From Paludibacteraceae bacterium (GTDB taxonomy: Bacteria; Bacteroidota; Bacteroidia; Bacteroidales; Paludibacteraceae): a stretch of DNA of 36,934 bases. The translations under genes and the position numbers were made by a program. The notes beneath the pieces were generated by a model that searched no databases, had not been told where the DNA came from, and saw only the letters and a program-made list of their open reading frames with translations. The stretch covers positions 105,915 to 142,848 of the forward strand of contig CAJOIZ010000009.1 of NCBI GenBank assembly GCA_905234835.1, given 5' to 3'. Shown one piece after another: positions 24,301 to 32,500 of the stretch. Position 1 is the first letter of the stretch; each line of letters starts with the position of its first letter.

Positions 24301-25147
24301 AGAATACGTTGGCGTTGATATCGATGGGCGTGGTCATATTGACGGTAAGCGTTTTCAGTCCCGAATAGGCGAAGGCGAAATCTCCGATAGTAGCCAGTTT
24401 GGCAGGCAACGTGAGATTTTCCAATTTTGTACAGCCGTAAAACGCATATTTCCCGATAGAAGTCATTCCATTAGAGAAGCGCACATCGTACAAAGAGGTA
24501 CAGTTATAGAACGCGCTTTCTCCTATGGTCTTGACATTGTTCGCTCCGCTCTGCGATTTCACGGACTGTAATGCAGTACATCCACGGAAAGCAGCCAACC
24601 CAATGTGTTCTATACCGGCAGAAAGCGCTATAGCAGGCAACGAAGTACAGCCAATAAAAGTCCTATTAGGAATCATATTCAAAGTAGAAGGTAAATACAC
24701 CTCTGTCAAAGCGGTGCATTCGGCGAAAACATCATTTTGCATTGAAGTTAATCCTTCGTTCAGGCGGATGCTGTACAATTTGGTAGCATAGCTAAAGGCA
24801 GAGGCCTCGATTACCTCAATGGTGCTCGGTAATGTAACGTTAATCATTCCGCCATTCTTTTTCCCATAAAAAGCACCAGAGGCAATTCTTTTAATTGTTT
24901 TTACACCCGGTACTTTGGATGCAATATAGACATCTCCGGATAAAGAAGAATAGTTACCTCCTTCAGTTCCTTTAGTATTTGTAAATGTAACTACTCCTAC
25001 GAATGCTAATTGATCCTCGTACCATTTATTAGCATAGAACACCCCCTTATACCACGTATAATCTGCGAATTGCGCGAGTGCTTTTTGTGTTGTGAGGAGT
25101 GATAGGATGCAGCATAGTGCTGCGAAGATAGATAATGATTGTTTCAT
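21353..25147 (-). CDS. BspA-like leucine-rich surface protein with six InlB B-repeats
   Basis: The product is 1264 aa. It has a signal peptide (MKQSLSIFAALCCILSLLTT, then AQ) and three blocks of LRR_5/BspA repeats (SIGxYAFxxCxxLTxVxLP), each block preceded by a beta module of the WYDLHED.../LYYQLNENG type. Each block ends in CxLYVPxGxxxAYxxAxxW. Six Listeria-Bacteroides (InlB B/Flg_new) repeats of 60-64 aa follow (about 842-1230; YTVTFxDWD...GYTFTGWD...SDLxVxAxY). The last two are nearly identical and lie exactly 192 bp apart in DNA. The final residues (FIENGVLYIYRNGILYT...QRID) match the tails of the M6 protease and the 1117-aa protein. It is probably a surface adhesin. The promoter is at 25300-25332 and the leader is repeat-rich. 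Confidence 0.85.
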   Translation of the reverse strand: MKQSLSIFAALCCILSLLTTQKALAQFADYTWYKGVFYANKWYEDQLAFVGVVTFTNTKGTEGGNYSSLSGDVYIASKVPGVKTIKRIASGAFYGKKNGGMINVTLPSTIEVIEASAFSYATKLYSIRLNEGLTSMQNDVFAECTALTEVYLPSTLNMIPNRTFIGCTSLPAIALSAGIEHIGLAAFRGCTALQSVKSQSGANNVKTIGESAFYNCTSLYDVRFSNGMTSIGKYAFYGCTKLENLTLPAKLATIGDFAFAYSGLKTLTVNMTTPIDINANVFYNVNLSQCTLYVPKGCKDAYKNANVWKKFGTILEIGEVPVEPITTGTKKIGDLWYDLHEDLTAKLLKHNDNKALTGAIKVPATVTFGKYTYTVNEMAVNVFENCLSITSVTVPNAISAIPYQAFKNCTGLTNVTLPSALTSIGSYAFNDCSALTFVSLPASLTEIGASAFWGCKALTSVYIPAGIKTIKNYCFKSCDKLATISLPEGLTEIEQQAFIGCTSLKTITLPASLAQMGDDVFSGNDGMVSIRSLRETPPTATANTFRNMNNTSCILYVPQGTKDAYAAATGWSKFAHIQEKGVNEKIKYGPLYYQLNENGTAYVTYETKDANNYKDLSGEITVEDKVIYHGFEYRVNEVGIDAFNGCKGITKVNLPLIMDEISYRAFKGCTNLAEVNIPSTLSFLINTAFEDTKLFNDNKDADGAVYYEGCLLYYPLNAITGTYSVKEGTRLIATDVFEFDEKITELILPEGLQCLCNGSVTTMYALKTLHLPSSLYYIGGDFCNDCFYLTTIYNYSDSPVDLSDNYCFDNVNQSKCTLYVPKGSRTAYESASVWQDFPLFEMKGVYTVTFEDYDGFELKSEKVTEGGAATAPADPEREGYHFTGWDKSYTNVQSDLTVTATYAINAYTVTFYDKDGTTDLKTESVNYGYGATAPEPSEYEGLHFTEWDKEFDIITSDLDVYAQYAVNTYTVTFLDWDDTVLKTEQVEHGNDATAPVDPIRENYTFNGWDADFHEVKSDMTINATYAINTYTVTFVDWDEKVLKSEKVEHGSAATAPDEPTREGYTFTGWDQPLENITSDLKIYAQYEENKVYFTVTYFDWNMTVLGTEKVEEGKDAKGLDPSPEREGYTFTGWSSPLTNITSDLAVQAQYEENKVYFTVTYYDWNMTVLGTEKVEEGKDAKGLETDPEREGYTFTGWSSPLTNVTSDLNVQAQYEKKEPTALDEAGTQTSPRKFIENGVLYIYRNGILYTPHGTTYTPRSQRID

Positions 25148-25299
25148 GGCTTTTATAATTTCATGTTTGTTATTTCATGTTGGTGATTTATGATTTCAAA
25201 TTTCAAATTTGTTGGTTAGAAGGGTTGTTGTTGGTTTACGGTATTCCGGTATATCGTGCTTTCGGTATTCCGTCGTGTCGGGATACCGGTAATTTGCGG
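25148..25299. other. Transcribed leader of the 1264-aa protein gene
   Basis: Between the promoter and the ATG at 25147 lie about 150 nt with short TTTATGA/TTTCAAA units (about 25183-25212) and GGTATTCC-like words (25237-25290). No ORF is seen. Confidence 0.5.
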
Positions 25300-25332
25300 C
25301 AAAGGTACGCGATTTTTGCGGATAAACGCAAA
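25300..25332 (-). promoter_or_regulatory. Promoter of the 1264-aa surface protein gene
   Basis: On the minus strand TTTG (25332-25329), 21 bp, TACCTTTG (25307-25300). It fits the Bacteroidetes consensus, and the -7 box has the same GCGGCAAAGGTAC context as at 4200 and 14279. Confidence 0.7.
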
Positions 25333-25479
25333 AATTAGTTGAAAGTTGATAGTTGAAAGTTGAAAGAAGTTGAAGAGTTGAGAGTTTATAGTTTATGATT
25401 TATAGTTTATGGTTTATGATTTATGATTTATGATTTCAAATTTCAAATTTGTTGTTTTCGTGCGGGAAAAGTACGGTGA
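25333..25479. repeat. Composite heptamer repeat, copy 4, ending in the 35-bp block
   Basis: GTTGAAA/GTTGATA units (25337-25365), GAAGTTGAAGAG, GTTGAGAGTTTATAG, six TTTATGA-type units (25392-25433), TTTCAAATTTCAAA, then the block 25445-25479. That block is identical over 35 bp to 4246-4280 and contains TGCGGGAAAAGTACGG. It lies between the spoIID-like gene end and the promoter of the 1264-aa gene. Confidence 0.75.
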
Positions 25480-25500
25480 TTATATGGTGAAATGAGCGCC

Positions 25501-25577
25501 CGTTATCGTGTCGTTATCGACTCGTTATCGTGTCGTTGCCGTGTCGTTGCCGTCTCGTTGCCGTGTCGTTGCCGTAG
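25501..25577. repeat. 11-bp tandem array, seven units
   Basis: Seven contiguous 11-bp units: three CGTTATCG(TGT/ACT) followed by four CGTTGCCG(TGT/TCT/TAG). The stop codon and the last ~20 codons of the spoIID-like gene lie in it. It has the same period, and a shared GTTATC core, as the array at 4357-4404. Confidence 0.85.
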
Positions 25578-26710
25578 TTGATTGCTGTTGAATCGCTTCG
25601 CTGACAGAACGCTGCGCTGTTGGTGAGGAGGGTGGCGGGGTAATAGTAAGAGAGGATGTCCTGCGCGGAAAAGCCTTCCAAAGCCATCTCAGCGGCACCT
25701 AACTGGCACAAGCCTACTCCATGACCCCAGCCGTGACCGGTGAGGACAAAAGTATCGTCGCTGCGGTCGGCTTTGGACATAGAATGCTTCTCCACATCGA
25801 ACCATGAGGAATAGAGGCAGGTGGGGCTGAGGGCGCGGCGGATTTTCAGTTCCTTGCCGATACGTTCGGTGCGTTTCTCTCCGACAATCTCCAGCAGGCA
25901 GATGCGTCCTGAGGCACCCCTTTTCAGCGGGCGCAGGGCTTGTATCGGTCCGAAGTCGATACCTGTCTTCTCAAGGAGAATACGCTGCAACTCATCGGCT
26001 GTATAAGTCACCTGCCAGTCGTGGCAGTCAAGCGTCTCGCGGTCGTACGCCTGCAGGCAGTCGATGATGGCTTGTTCGCCTTTGCGCAGGCGTTCGACCG
26101 CCCGTTGGCAATATGGGCAGGTGACAGACTGCAGGTACGGTACGTCCCTGTCCTCCCAACAGGTGGAGAAGAGTTCGGTCCGTCCGCCGCAGCACTTGTA
26201 GAAACGTGTGTCGCACAGTTCGCCGTTGAAGGTGAGTACCTGTCCTTGAGTGGCTTTGACCGCTTCCTCTGCCCGCGGATGGACAGAGCGCAAGCCCTCG
26301 TACCGCTGGCAGTGGTCGTCGGCGCAGAGGTCGAAACCGATATGTCCGCCCGACTCGAAATCGGCAGAGGCAGCCGTCTGCTCTCTGTTCCTTCTGCACT
26401 GGCGTATAGCCCACGAACGGGATATGACGGCGTGCGCCTTGAGCAGTTCGAGGGGACTGTGAGCCGACATCTCGGAGGATATGACGGAAGTGATATAGTC
26501 CTCCAGGTCAACGGTATTGACTGCGGTCTGCGTGCCGTTGGGATGGTGAAGGATTTCCAACTCACCCGCAAACTCCTGCGTCTGGAGTCTGTCCCAGTGA
26601 AAGCCTATACCGATACGCACATCGTGCAGAATGAAAGTGGGTTTGCCGTTGCGCTCGCTCTTCTCCCAACGTATGTCGGGAGCCGTAAGAATACCTATCC
26701 GCAGTTTCAT
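25514..26710 (-). CDS. SpoIID/LytB-domain protein
   Basis: The product is 398 aa from the ATG at 26710 (MKLRIGILTAPDIRW). SpoIID-type domains are lytic transglycosylases that act on denuded peptidoglycan in spore formers. In non-sporulating Bacteroidetes their role is not settled. Family features are VDLEDYITSVISSEM, LLKAHAVISRSWAI, the Cys-containing stretch FYKCCGGRTELFSTCWEDRD, and TGHGWGHGVGLCQLGAAEMA near the C-terminus. No clear signal peptide is present. The frame extends to 26854, but a promoter -7 box at 26718-26725 puts the start at 26710, nearly leaderless. The last ~20 residues (about GNDTATRRQRHGNDTITSR) are a translation of the 11-bp array, so the C-terminus looks recently acquired. 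It is divergent from the glycosyltransferase gene. Confidence 0.87.
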   Translation of the reverse strand: MKLRIGILTAPDIRWEKSERNGKPTFILHDVRIGIGFHWDRLQTQEFAGELEILHHPNGTQTAVNTVDLEDYITSVISSEMSAHSPLELLKAHAVISRSWAIRQCRRNREQTAASADFESGGHIGFDLCADDHCQRYEGLRSVHPRAEEAVKATQGQVLTFNGELCDTRFYKCCGGRTELFSTCWEDRDVPYLQSVTCPYCQRAVERLRKGEQAIIDCLQAYDRETLDCHDWQVTYTADELQRILLEKTGIDFGPIQALRPLKRGASGRICLLEIVGEKRTERIGKELKIRRALSPTCLYSSWFDVEKHSMSKADRSDDTFVLTGHGWGHGVGLCQLGAAEMALEGFSAQDILSYYYPATLLTNSAAFCQRSDSTAINYGNDTATRRQRHGNDTITSR

Positions 26711-26717
26711 AATGCGG

Positions 26718-26749
26718 CAAAAGTAACGGATTATTTGCGGGTTGCCAAC
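26718..26749 (-). promoter_or_regulatory. Promoter of the spoIID-like gene
   Basis: On the minus strand GTTG (26749-26746, three of four matches), 20 bp, TACTTTTG (26725-26718). It overlaps the divergent promoter at 26734-26765. Transcription would begin only a few bases before the ATG at 26710. Confidence 0.6.
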
Positions 26750-26765
26750 AAAAGGTGTAATTTTG
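26734..26765 (+). promoter_or_regulatory. Promoter of the glycosyltransferase-dipeptidase pair
   Basis: TTTG (26734-26737), 20 bp, TAATTTTG (26758-26765): an exact consensus match. Its -33 box lies inside the divergent promoter, so polymerase binding at the two should be mutually exclusive. The leader is about 13 nt. Confidence 0.7.
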
Positions 26766-26784
26766 CGCAAAAATCCGACACGAT

Positions 26785-28125
26785 ATGCAAGTTTTCTCTT
26801 TACCCGGCCGTTTGTGCAGCACAGCGGACATGCGCCGGATAGCCGATGAGGCAAGCGGCAAGTACTTCCTTCTTTATCTCAAGCCCGGCATCCGCTGGGT
26901 GCGCTTCGGCGAGGAGCGTATGGTGCAAGTGGCAGACTATACGCAGGCTGTGATGGCGTATGCCGACCGGTTCCGCCTGAACGAGGGCGATGACAAGCCC
27001 GTTCCGTCGCCCGTGATTGACTACCAGACGGGTGCGCTGCGTGACGACTTCGATTTCGGGAGCGTTATCCTGCTGCGCACGGAGGCTGTGCGCAAGGCGG
27101 TGAGTGAGGCCACGGATTACCAGTATGCGGGGTGGTATGACCTGCGGTTGCGGCTGAGTAGAATGGGGGAACCGGTGCATATACCTGAGTTCCTTTACTA
27201 CGAACAGGAGGAGGACCTTCGCAAGTCGGGGGAGAAACTGTTTGACTATGTCAACCCTGCGAACAGGGCTGTGCAGATAGAGATGGAACAGTGCGTGACC
27301 GAACACCTGAAAGCCGTGGGAGCGTACTTGCAACCTATGCAATACAAGCCTATAGACACGTTCTTTACCACGGAAACGGCTGTCACCGCCAGCGTCATTA
27401 TCCCCTGCAAGAACCGCATCCGCACTATCCGCGACGCTATCCTGTCCGCTTTGGGTCAGGAGGTCAGAAGCCCTTATACGTACAACGTGATCGTGGTGGA
27501 TGACAACTCGACGGACGGCACAGCGGAAGCCATACAGGAACTGGCACGTGAGCATAACAACCTCGTCTATATAGCGCAGGACAAGACTTGGCACGCCATA
27601 GGCGGCAACTGGAACGCGGCATTGGAACACCCCCTGTGCGGGCGTTATGCCATCCAATTGGACTCGGACGATACGTATTACGACACAACTACCGTCCAAC
27701 GGTTCATCGACTGCTTTGAGAAGGAACGGTGCGCGATGGTGGTCGGTTCGTACCAACTGACCGATATAGAGGGTCATCCTCTGCCGCCGGGGAAGATTGA
27801 CCATGCCGAATGGACGGAAGAGAACGGTCGTAACAATGCCTTGCGTATCAACGGACTGGGCGCACCGAGAGGCTTCCTTGCGCCGCTGCTGCGCACTATC
27901 CACTTCCCCACTACGAAATACGGAGAGGACTACGCCGTCGGTCTGCGGCTGACACGTGAATACAAGTTGTCGCGTATATGGGATGTGGTATATAACTGCC
28001 GTCGCTGGGACGACAATTCGGATGCCGACTGCGATACCGAAGCTATGAACCGCAACAACCTATACAAGGACCGTCTGCGGACATGGGAACTGCAAGCAAG
28101 ACAGTCTATGAACCGGAATCTATAA
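26785..28125 (+). CDS. Glycosyltransferase family 2 protein
   Basis: The product is 446 aa. The C-terminal ~250 residues form a GT-A (GT2) domain: ASVIIPCKNRIRTIRDAI, the nucleotide-binding VIVVDDNSTDGT, and the metal-binding DSDD (about 293-296) in YAIQLDSDDTYYD. The N-terminal ~190 residues look like a second, incomplete GT2-type half (SGKYFLLYLKPG..., then GALRDDFDFGSVILLRTEAV, AGWYDLRLRLSRMG). It lacks an obvious nucleotide-binding start. No membrane segment or signal is seen, so it should act at the cytoplasmic side on an unidentified glycan. It is divergent from the SpoIID-like gene and 32 bp ahead of the dipeptidase gene, probably co-transcribed. The link to cell-envelope sugars is inference. 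Confidence 0.85.
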   Translation: MQVFSLPGRLCSTADMRRIADEASGKYFLLYLKPGIRWVRFGEERMVQVADYTQAVMAYADRFRLNEGDDKPVPSPVIDYQTGALRDDFDFGSVILLRTEAVRKAVSEATDYQYAGWYDLRLRLSRMGEPVHIPEFLYYEQEEDLRKSGEKLFDYVNPANRAVQIEMEQCVTEHLKAVGAYLQPMQYKPIDTFFTTETAVTASVIIPCKNRIRTIRDAILSALGQEVRSPYTYNVIVVDDNSTDGTAEAIQELAREHNNLVYIAQDKTWHAIGGNWNAALEHPLCGRYAIQLDSDDTYYDTTTVQRFIDCFEKERCAMVVGSYQLTDIEGHPLPPGKIDHAEWTEENGRNNALRINGLGAPRGFLAPLLRTIHFPTTKYGEDYAVGLRLTREYKLSRIWDVVYNCRRWDDNSDADCDTEAMNRNNLYKDRLRTWELQARQSMNRNL

Positions 28126-28157
28126 ACTCTCAACTGTAAACTATAAACTCTTAAGCT
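28126..28157. repeat. Short heptamer run in reverse orientation
   Basis: AACTCTC, AACTGTA, AACTATA and AACTCTT fill the 32-bp gap between the glycosyltransferase stop and the dipeptidase ATG. This is the reverse complement of the GTTGAGA/GTTTATA units seen elsewhere. Confidence 0.6.
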
Positions 28158-29528
28158 ATGATGACTATCCAAGACTACATCAATGCCAACCGCGAGCGTT
28201 TCCGTGAGGAATGGGCAAGTTTAATTCGCATTCCCTCAGTGAGTTGTCAACCTGAACATAAAGGCGACATGTTGCATTGTGCCGAGCGTTGGCGCGAACT
28301 GCTATTGCAAGCCGGCGCTACCCAAGCGGAAGTGATGCCGAGTGACGGTAATCCGTTTGTATATGGCGAATACCACAAGAGCGACGAGGCTCCGACCGTG
28401 CTGGTCTATGCCCATTATGACGTGATGCCCGTCGAACCGTTAGAGCAATGGAAGAGTAACCCATGGGAACCCGAAGTGCGTGACGGAAGACTATATGCCC
28501 GAGGGGCAGACGACGACAAGGGACAGGCTATGATACAGGCCAAAGCATTCGAGTATTTAGTTAAGAACGGGCTGATGGAATGTAACGTGAAGTTCATCTT
28601 TGAGGGTGAGGAAGAAATAGGTAGTCCATCGTTATCGTCGTTCATTACCAAGCATAAGGAGCTGCTCAAGAGCGACATTATATTAGTGAGCGATACGTCG
28701 ATGATAGGTAAGGACACACCATCCATCACGACGGGTCTGCGCGGACTGGCGTACTGGCAGATTGAGGTGCAGGGTCCGAACCGCGACCTGCACTCGGGTC
28801 ACTTCGGTGGCGCGGTCAAGAACCCCATCAACGCGCTGTGCGAGATGTTGGCTAAGATAGTGGATGACAAGGGGCGCATCACCATCCCGCATTTCTACGA
28901 CGACGTGCTGCCTATCCCCGAAGAGGAGCGGAAGATGATTGCGCAGATACCTTTCTCGGAGGAGGCTTACGCCCGTGCTATCGATGTGGATGAGACTTAC
29001 GGGGAAGAAGGATACTCTACGCTTGAGCGTAATTCGTGTCGTCCATCGTTTGACATCTGCGGTATCTGGGGTGGCTATACGGGTGAGGGAAGCAAGACCG
29101 TCCTTCCTGCACAGGCGTTTGCCAAAGTGAGCTGCCGATTAGTTGCCAATCAGGATCATGAGAAGATTTCGCAAGCCTTTGTTGATTACATAGCTTCCAT
29201 CGCACCGAAAGGCGTGCGCGTCAAGGTTACTCCGATGCACGGCGGACAGGGCTACGTATGTCCTATCGACATCCCTGCCTACAAGGCGGCGGAAGAAGGG
29301 TTCCAAGTAGCGTTCGGCAAACGTCCGTTAGCGGCTCGCAGAGGCGGAAGCATACCCATCATCTCGGACTTCGAGCGCATATTGGGACAGAAGACCATCC
29401 TGATGGGCTTCGGTCTGGAGCAGAACGCCATCCATTCGCCAAACGAATCGATGGACCTTGAGGTCTGGGAGAAAGGCGTTATTGCAGTGACAGAGTTCTA
29501 CAAACGCTTTGCTGCAATAGGCAGATAA
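28158..29528 (+). CDS. M20 family metallopeptidase (dipeptidase)
   Basis: The product is 456 aa, normal length for the carnosinase-like M20 dipeptidases common in Bacteroidetes. Metal-site motifs are in order: YAHYDVMPVEP (His86, Asp88), GADDDKGQ (bridging Asp near 119), FEGEEEIGS (catalytic and ligand Glu near 152-153), VSDTSM (Asp ligand) and NAIHSPNE (C-terminal His). The lid domain holds GLRGLAYWQIEVQGPNRDLH. It has no signal peptide, so it is probably a cytoplasmic di-zinc enzyme that cleaves dipeptides. It follows the glycosyltransferase gene at 32 bp. Its stop lies 3 bp from the convergent 1117-aa gene with no obvious terminator between. MMT offers two adjacent ATG starts. Confidence 0.92.
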   Translation: MMTIQDYINANRERFREEWASLIRIPSVSCQPEHKGDMLHCAERWRELLLQAGATQAEVMPSDGNPFVYGEYHKSDEAPTVLVYAHYDVMPVEPLEQWKSNPWEPEVRDGRLYARGADDDKGQAMIQAKAFEYLVKNGLMECNVKFIFEGEEEIGSPSLSSFITKHKELLKSDIILVSDTSMIGKDTPSITTGLRGLAYWQIEVQGPNRDLHSGHFGGAVKNPINALCEMLAKIVDDKGRITIPHFYDDVLPIPEEERKMIAQIPFSEEAYARAIDVDETYGEEGYSTLERNSCRPSFDICGIWGGYTGEGSKTVLPAQAFAKVSCRLVANQDHEKISQAFVDYIASIAPKGVRVKVTPMHGGQGYVCPIDIPAYKAAEEGFQVAFGKRPLAARRGGSIPIISDFERILGQKTILMGFGLEQNAIHSPNESMDLEVWEKGVIAVTEFYKRFAAIGR

Positions 29529-29531
29529 TAC

Positions 29532-32500
29532 TTATTGCACACGCTGTCCTGCGGGGGTAAATACTTTGTCGCCACAGACAAAGTAAAGCGACCCGTTCAC
29601 TATCCTTTTCCGTACGTTGTACGGGCTTATCAGACCGGCATTGACTTGTTCCATGTCGGTCTTCAGTTGCTGCCACCTGCCTTCTATGTACTGCCACTCC
29701 GCACCTGCCTGCGAGTCAGCCGTAGAAACAAGACTGGCATCGGCATTGGTCAGGCTAACCGGCTGTGTACGTACCGCTTTCTTGTCATAGTACTCCGCGT
29801 CGCCTACCAACTGATACAGGACAGATACGGGCAGGGCATCCGCTTCAAAAGTGATTACTCCCTGCGTATCATCGTCTGAATAAACAGAGGCCAGATGCGG
29901 CGTAGTGTGCAAGAATCCCTGCACTACGACCTTGCCACCGATATACAACCGGGCATCTGACAATTCGGTATCGATGCGGGGATTGGTATCCCACGAAGGC
30001 GAATAGACAGAGTAGGCGAAGCGTTTGGAATCGTACGTCCCCCAGTCCTGTTCCGCATAGAGATAGAGCGCGGCAGAGGGTCGAATGAGTAAGGTAGCGG
30101 AAGGCAGTACGCGAAGCTGTGCGGAGGGTGCGAAGAAAGTCTTATGACCGATATCCACCGTATCGCCTGCCACAACAACGGTATAGTTGTTCGGTACGGG
30201 CAGCACATATTCGGAGGAGTGAAACTGTGCTTCACCAAAATCCATAAAGATACTTCCGACCGAAGCATCGTAGAGGTTCCATGTCGCCCTGTCCGTAGTT
30301 GCGTCATAGGAGCGGACCACTTTGGAGTTGTCACCCTGATGGAGAACAAACAGGTCTTCCTCCTTACCGACAAACCCTACATTATATGACAGGATATTCG
30401 GTCCCGATATCGTGATGCTTGTCCTTCCGATAGCCCTTGAGCCGCTGTGGTAGGTGGTAGCGGTTTCGATGTTCTGAACGAAGTACTGGTTGACGGGGAA
30501 AATCTTCTCCTTCTTTTCGTACAGTTCGGCAACGATGCTTCCTCCCTTCCAGTCGCCTATCTGGAAATTCTCGTACGTGATACCTCCGTCCATCACTTCC
30601 ATTTCGCCTTCTCCCGTCACGAATCCCCAACAAACTAACGACCCCTCCGGTGCGATTATCACTTTCGCTCCGCGTTTGATTTCCATCACTCCATAGGTGG
30701 AACAGACACTCCCTCGTATGGATAAGAGCGCACTCTGCTTGCCTCCTGTCTCTATTCTGCCTTCGCACCGCAATAGGACGCCTTCGTCCAGCGTCAGGCG
30801 CAAGTACGGATAGTTGTCCAGTTTTCTCTCCGTAATAGCGGCTCCGTTAATGCCGTAACCCAGCGTCTGGTCAAGATTCGCCGGAATGAGCAGTACGGTC
30901 CGTTCGGGTATGAGATAATCGCCAGCAGGCAAAGTGTAGTCGGTTTGCATCACTATAGTATGCGATAGCTGCGGCTGTTCGCCGGCGTACGCCAGTGCTT
31001 CTTCTAATGTTTTGAACACCATCTGTCCTATTCGGCATGCGCCCCAGCGCTCGTCCGCTCCGTCAATCACCATGTAGGGCAAGGATGAAAGCGAGGCATC
31101 GACCTGCTCGGTATAGACCATATACTTGCCGGGAGCCAGATATGGGTGCAGGTCCGTATTGTCATCGAAGAAGCCACCGTACAGCAATAGGTCGCCCCGC
31201 AATGTTCTATTGTTGATTAACGCCACCTGCGTGTGGTCCTCCTTATATCCCACCGCCCGGAACTCACCGCCGTTAATCCTACACTGCGCTGCGGCTGTTG
31301 AATCGCTACCCGCCAACGCCGCCAACTGATAGACACAATATGACTTGTCGGAAGCCGCAGACAGGTAACTTCCTCCGTCAATAACCGCTTCCGAACAAGA
31401 AACGTAAGTGCGTTCGCCTATTGTCTTTCTGGTTCCCGTCAAGTAGAACCCATACGCTCGTTCGCCATCCTGTACTGTTGCCGTCACCGTGTTGTTCTCC
31501 GACAGAAGGGACGACTGCGAAACAAGACCGTTGTCACTGATTTGTGCGGTTACGAAGAATCCATAAGCCGTGGTGCTTCGTGCTACGGCCTCCGCAGTAC
31601 AATTCCGCACCTGCGTACGTCCGTTGATAATCCAGAAAGCCAGCGCCCTTTCGTCCGCTTTTGCATTGAACTGCGAGCTGTCCGCCCGGAATGTGCCGTT
31701 GTTCAAGTATGCGGCCTGGGCGTTGATACTGTCCGCATAGGCAGTGAACGAGCACCGTTTCACATCGGTACGGGCTGCAAGCAACAAGGCATGCGCCACC
31801 GAATGTGCTTTCGCGGTAAAGGTTGCGTCGCGCAACGTGATAACCGGATAAGCGTCATCGGTCTGCTTCGTCAGGCCACTGACTGAGGAATTGAGCGCAT
31901 AGGCATTGCCATCAGCCTCCACCTCATACGTCCCTCCTCTGACAACGGCTTCCGCACCAGCCGTATAGTGTACCCCATCGCGAACCACTTCCGCGCCTCG
32001 TACAAACAATGCCGAACCCGTATTGCCCTTTACCGATACGGAAACAGTCACCCCTTCTATGATAGCCGATGCCGCATAAGCATTCCCTGACGTACTGTCC
32101 GCCGCCGCACCGAGATAAATGCCGTATCCCGTATCTTTCGCCGAACGAACCCGGATGTCCGTGTCCGCTATGTCCAGAGAACCCGCATAGCATCGCGCCG
32201 TATCGGATGCAGCCGCCTTAACGTAAATGCCGTATGCCGTTGAATTTATCGTAGTCGCCACTTCTATACTTCCTCCGCGAACGGTCAGGTTGCCTCCTGT
32301 CTGCACTCCGTAAGCGCCACCTGCGGCCACCGCATGAACTTGCACGTCCTGCATCTCCACCGCCACATTCACTCCGGTTGAGATAGCAACGGCTGTACGC
32401 CGGTCCATAGGAGAGGCACCGTCATCATTCAGACAGTCTATCTGTACATTCCGCAAACAGACTGCTCCCTTCGGCGCATAGACGGCTAACAGGTCGGGAC

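Noticed and set aside
25514..25577. Frameshifted or broken spoIID-like gene
   Set aside because: The frame is intact and all SpoIID motifs are present. Only the extreme C-terminus is altered by the repeat array.
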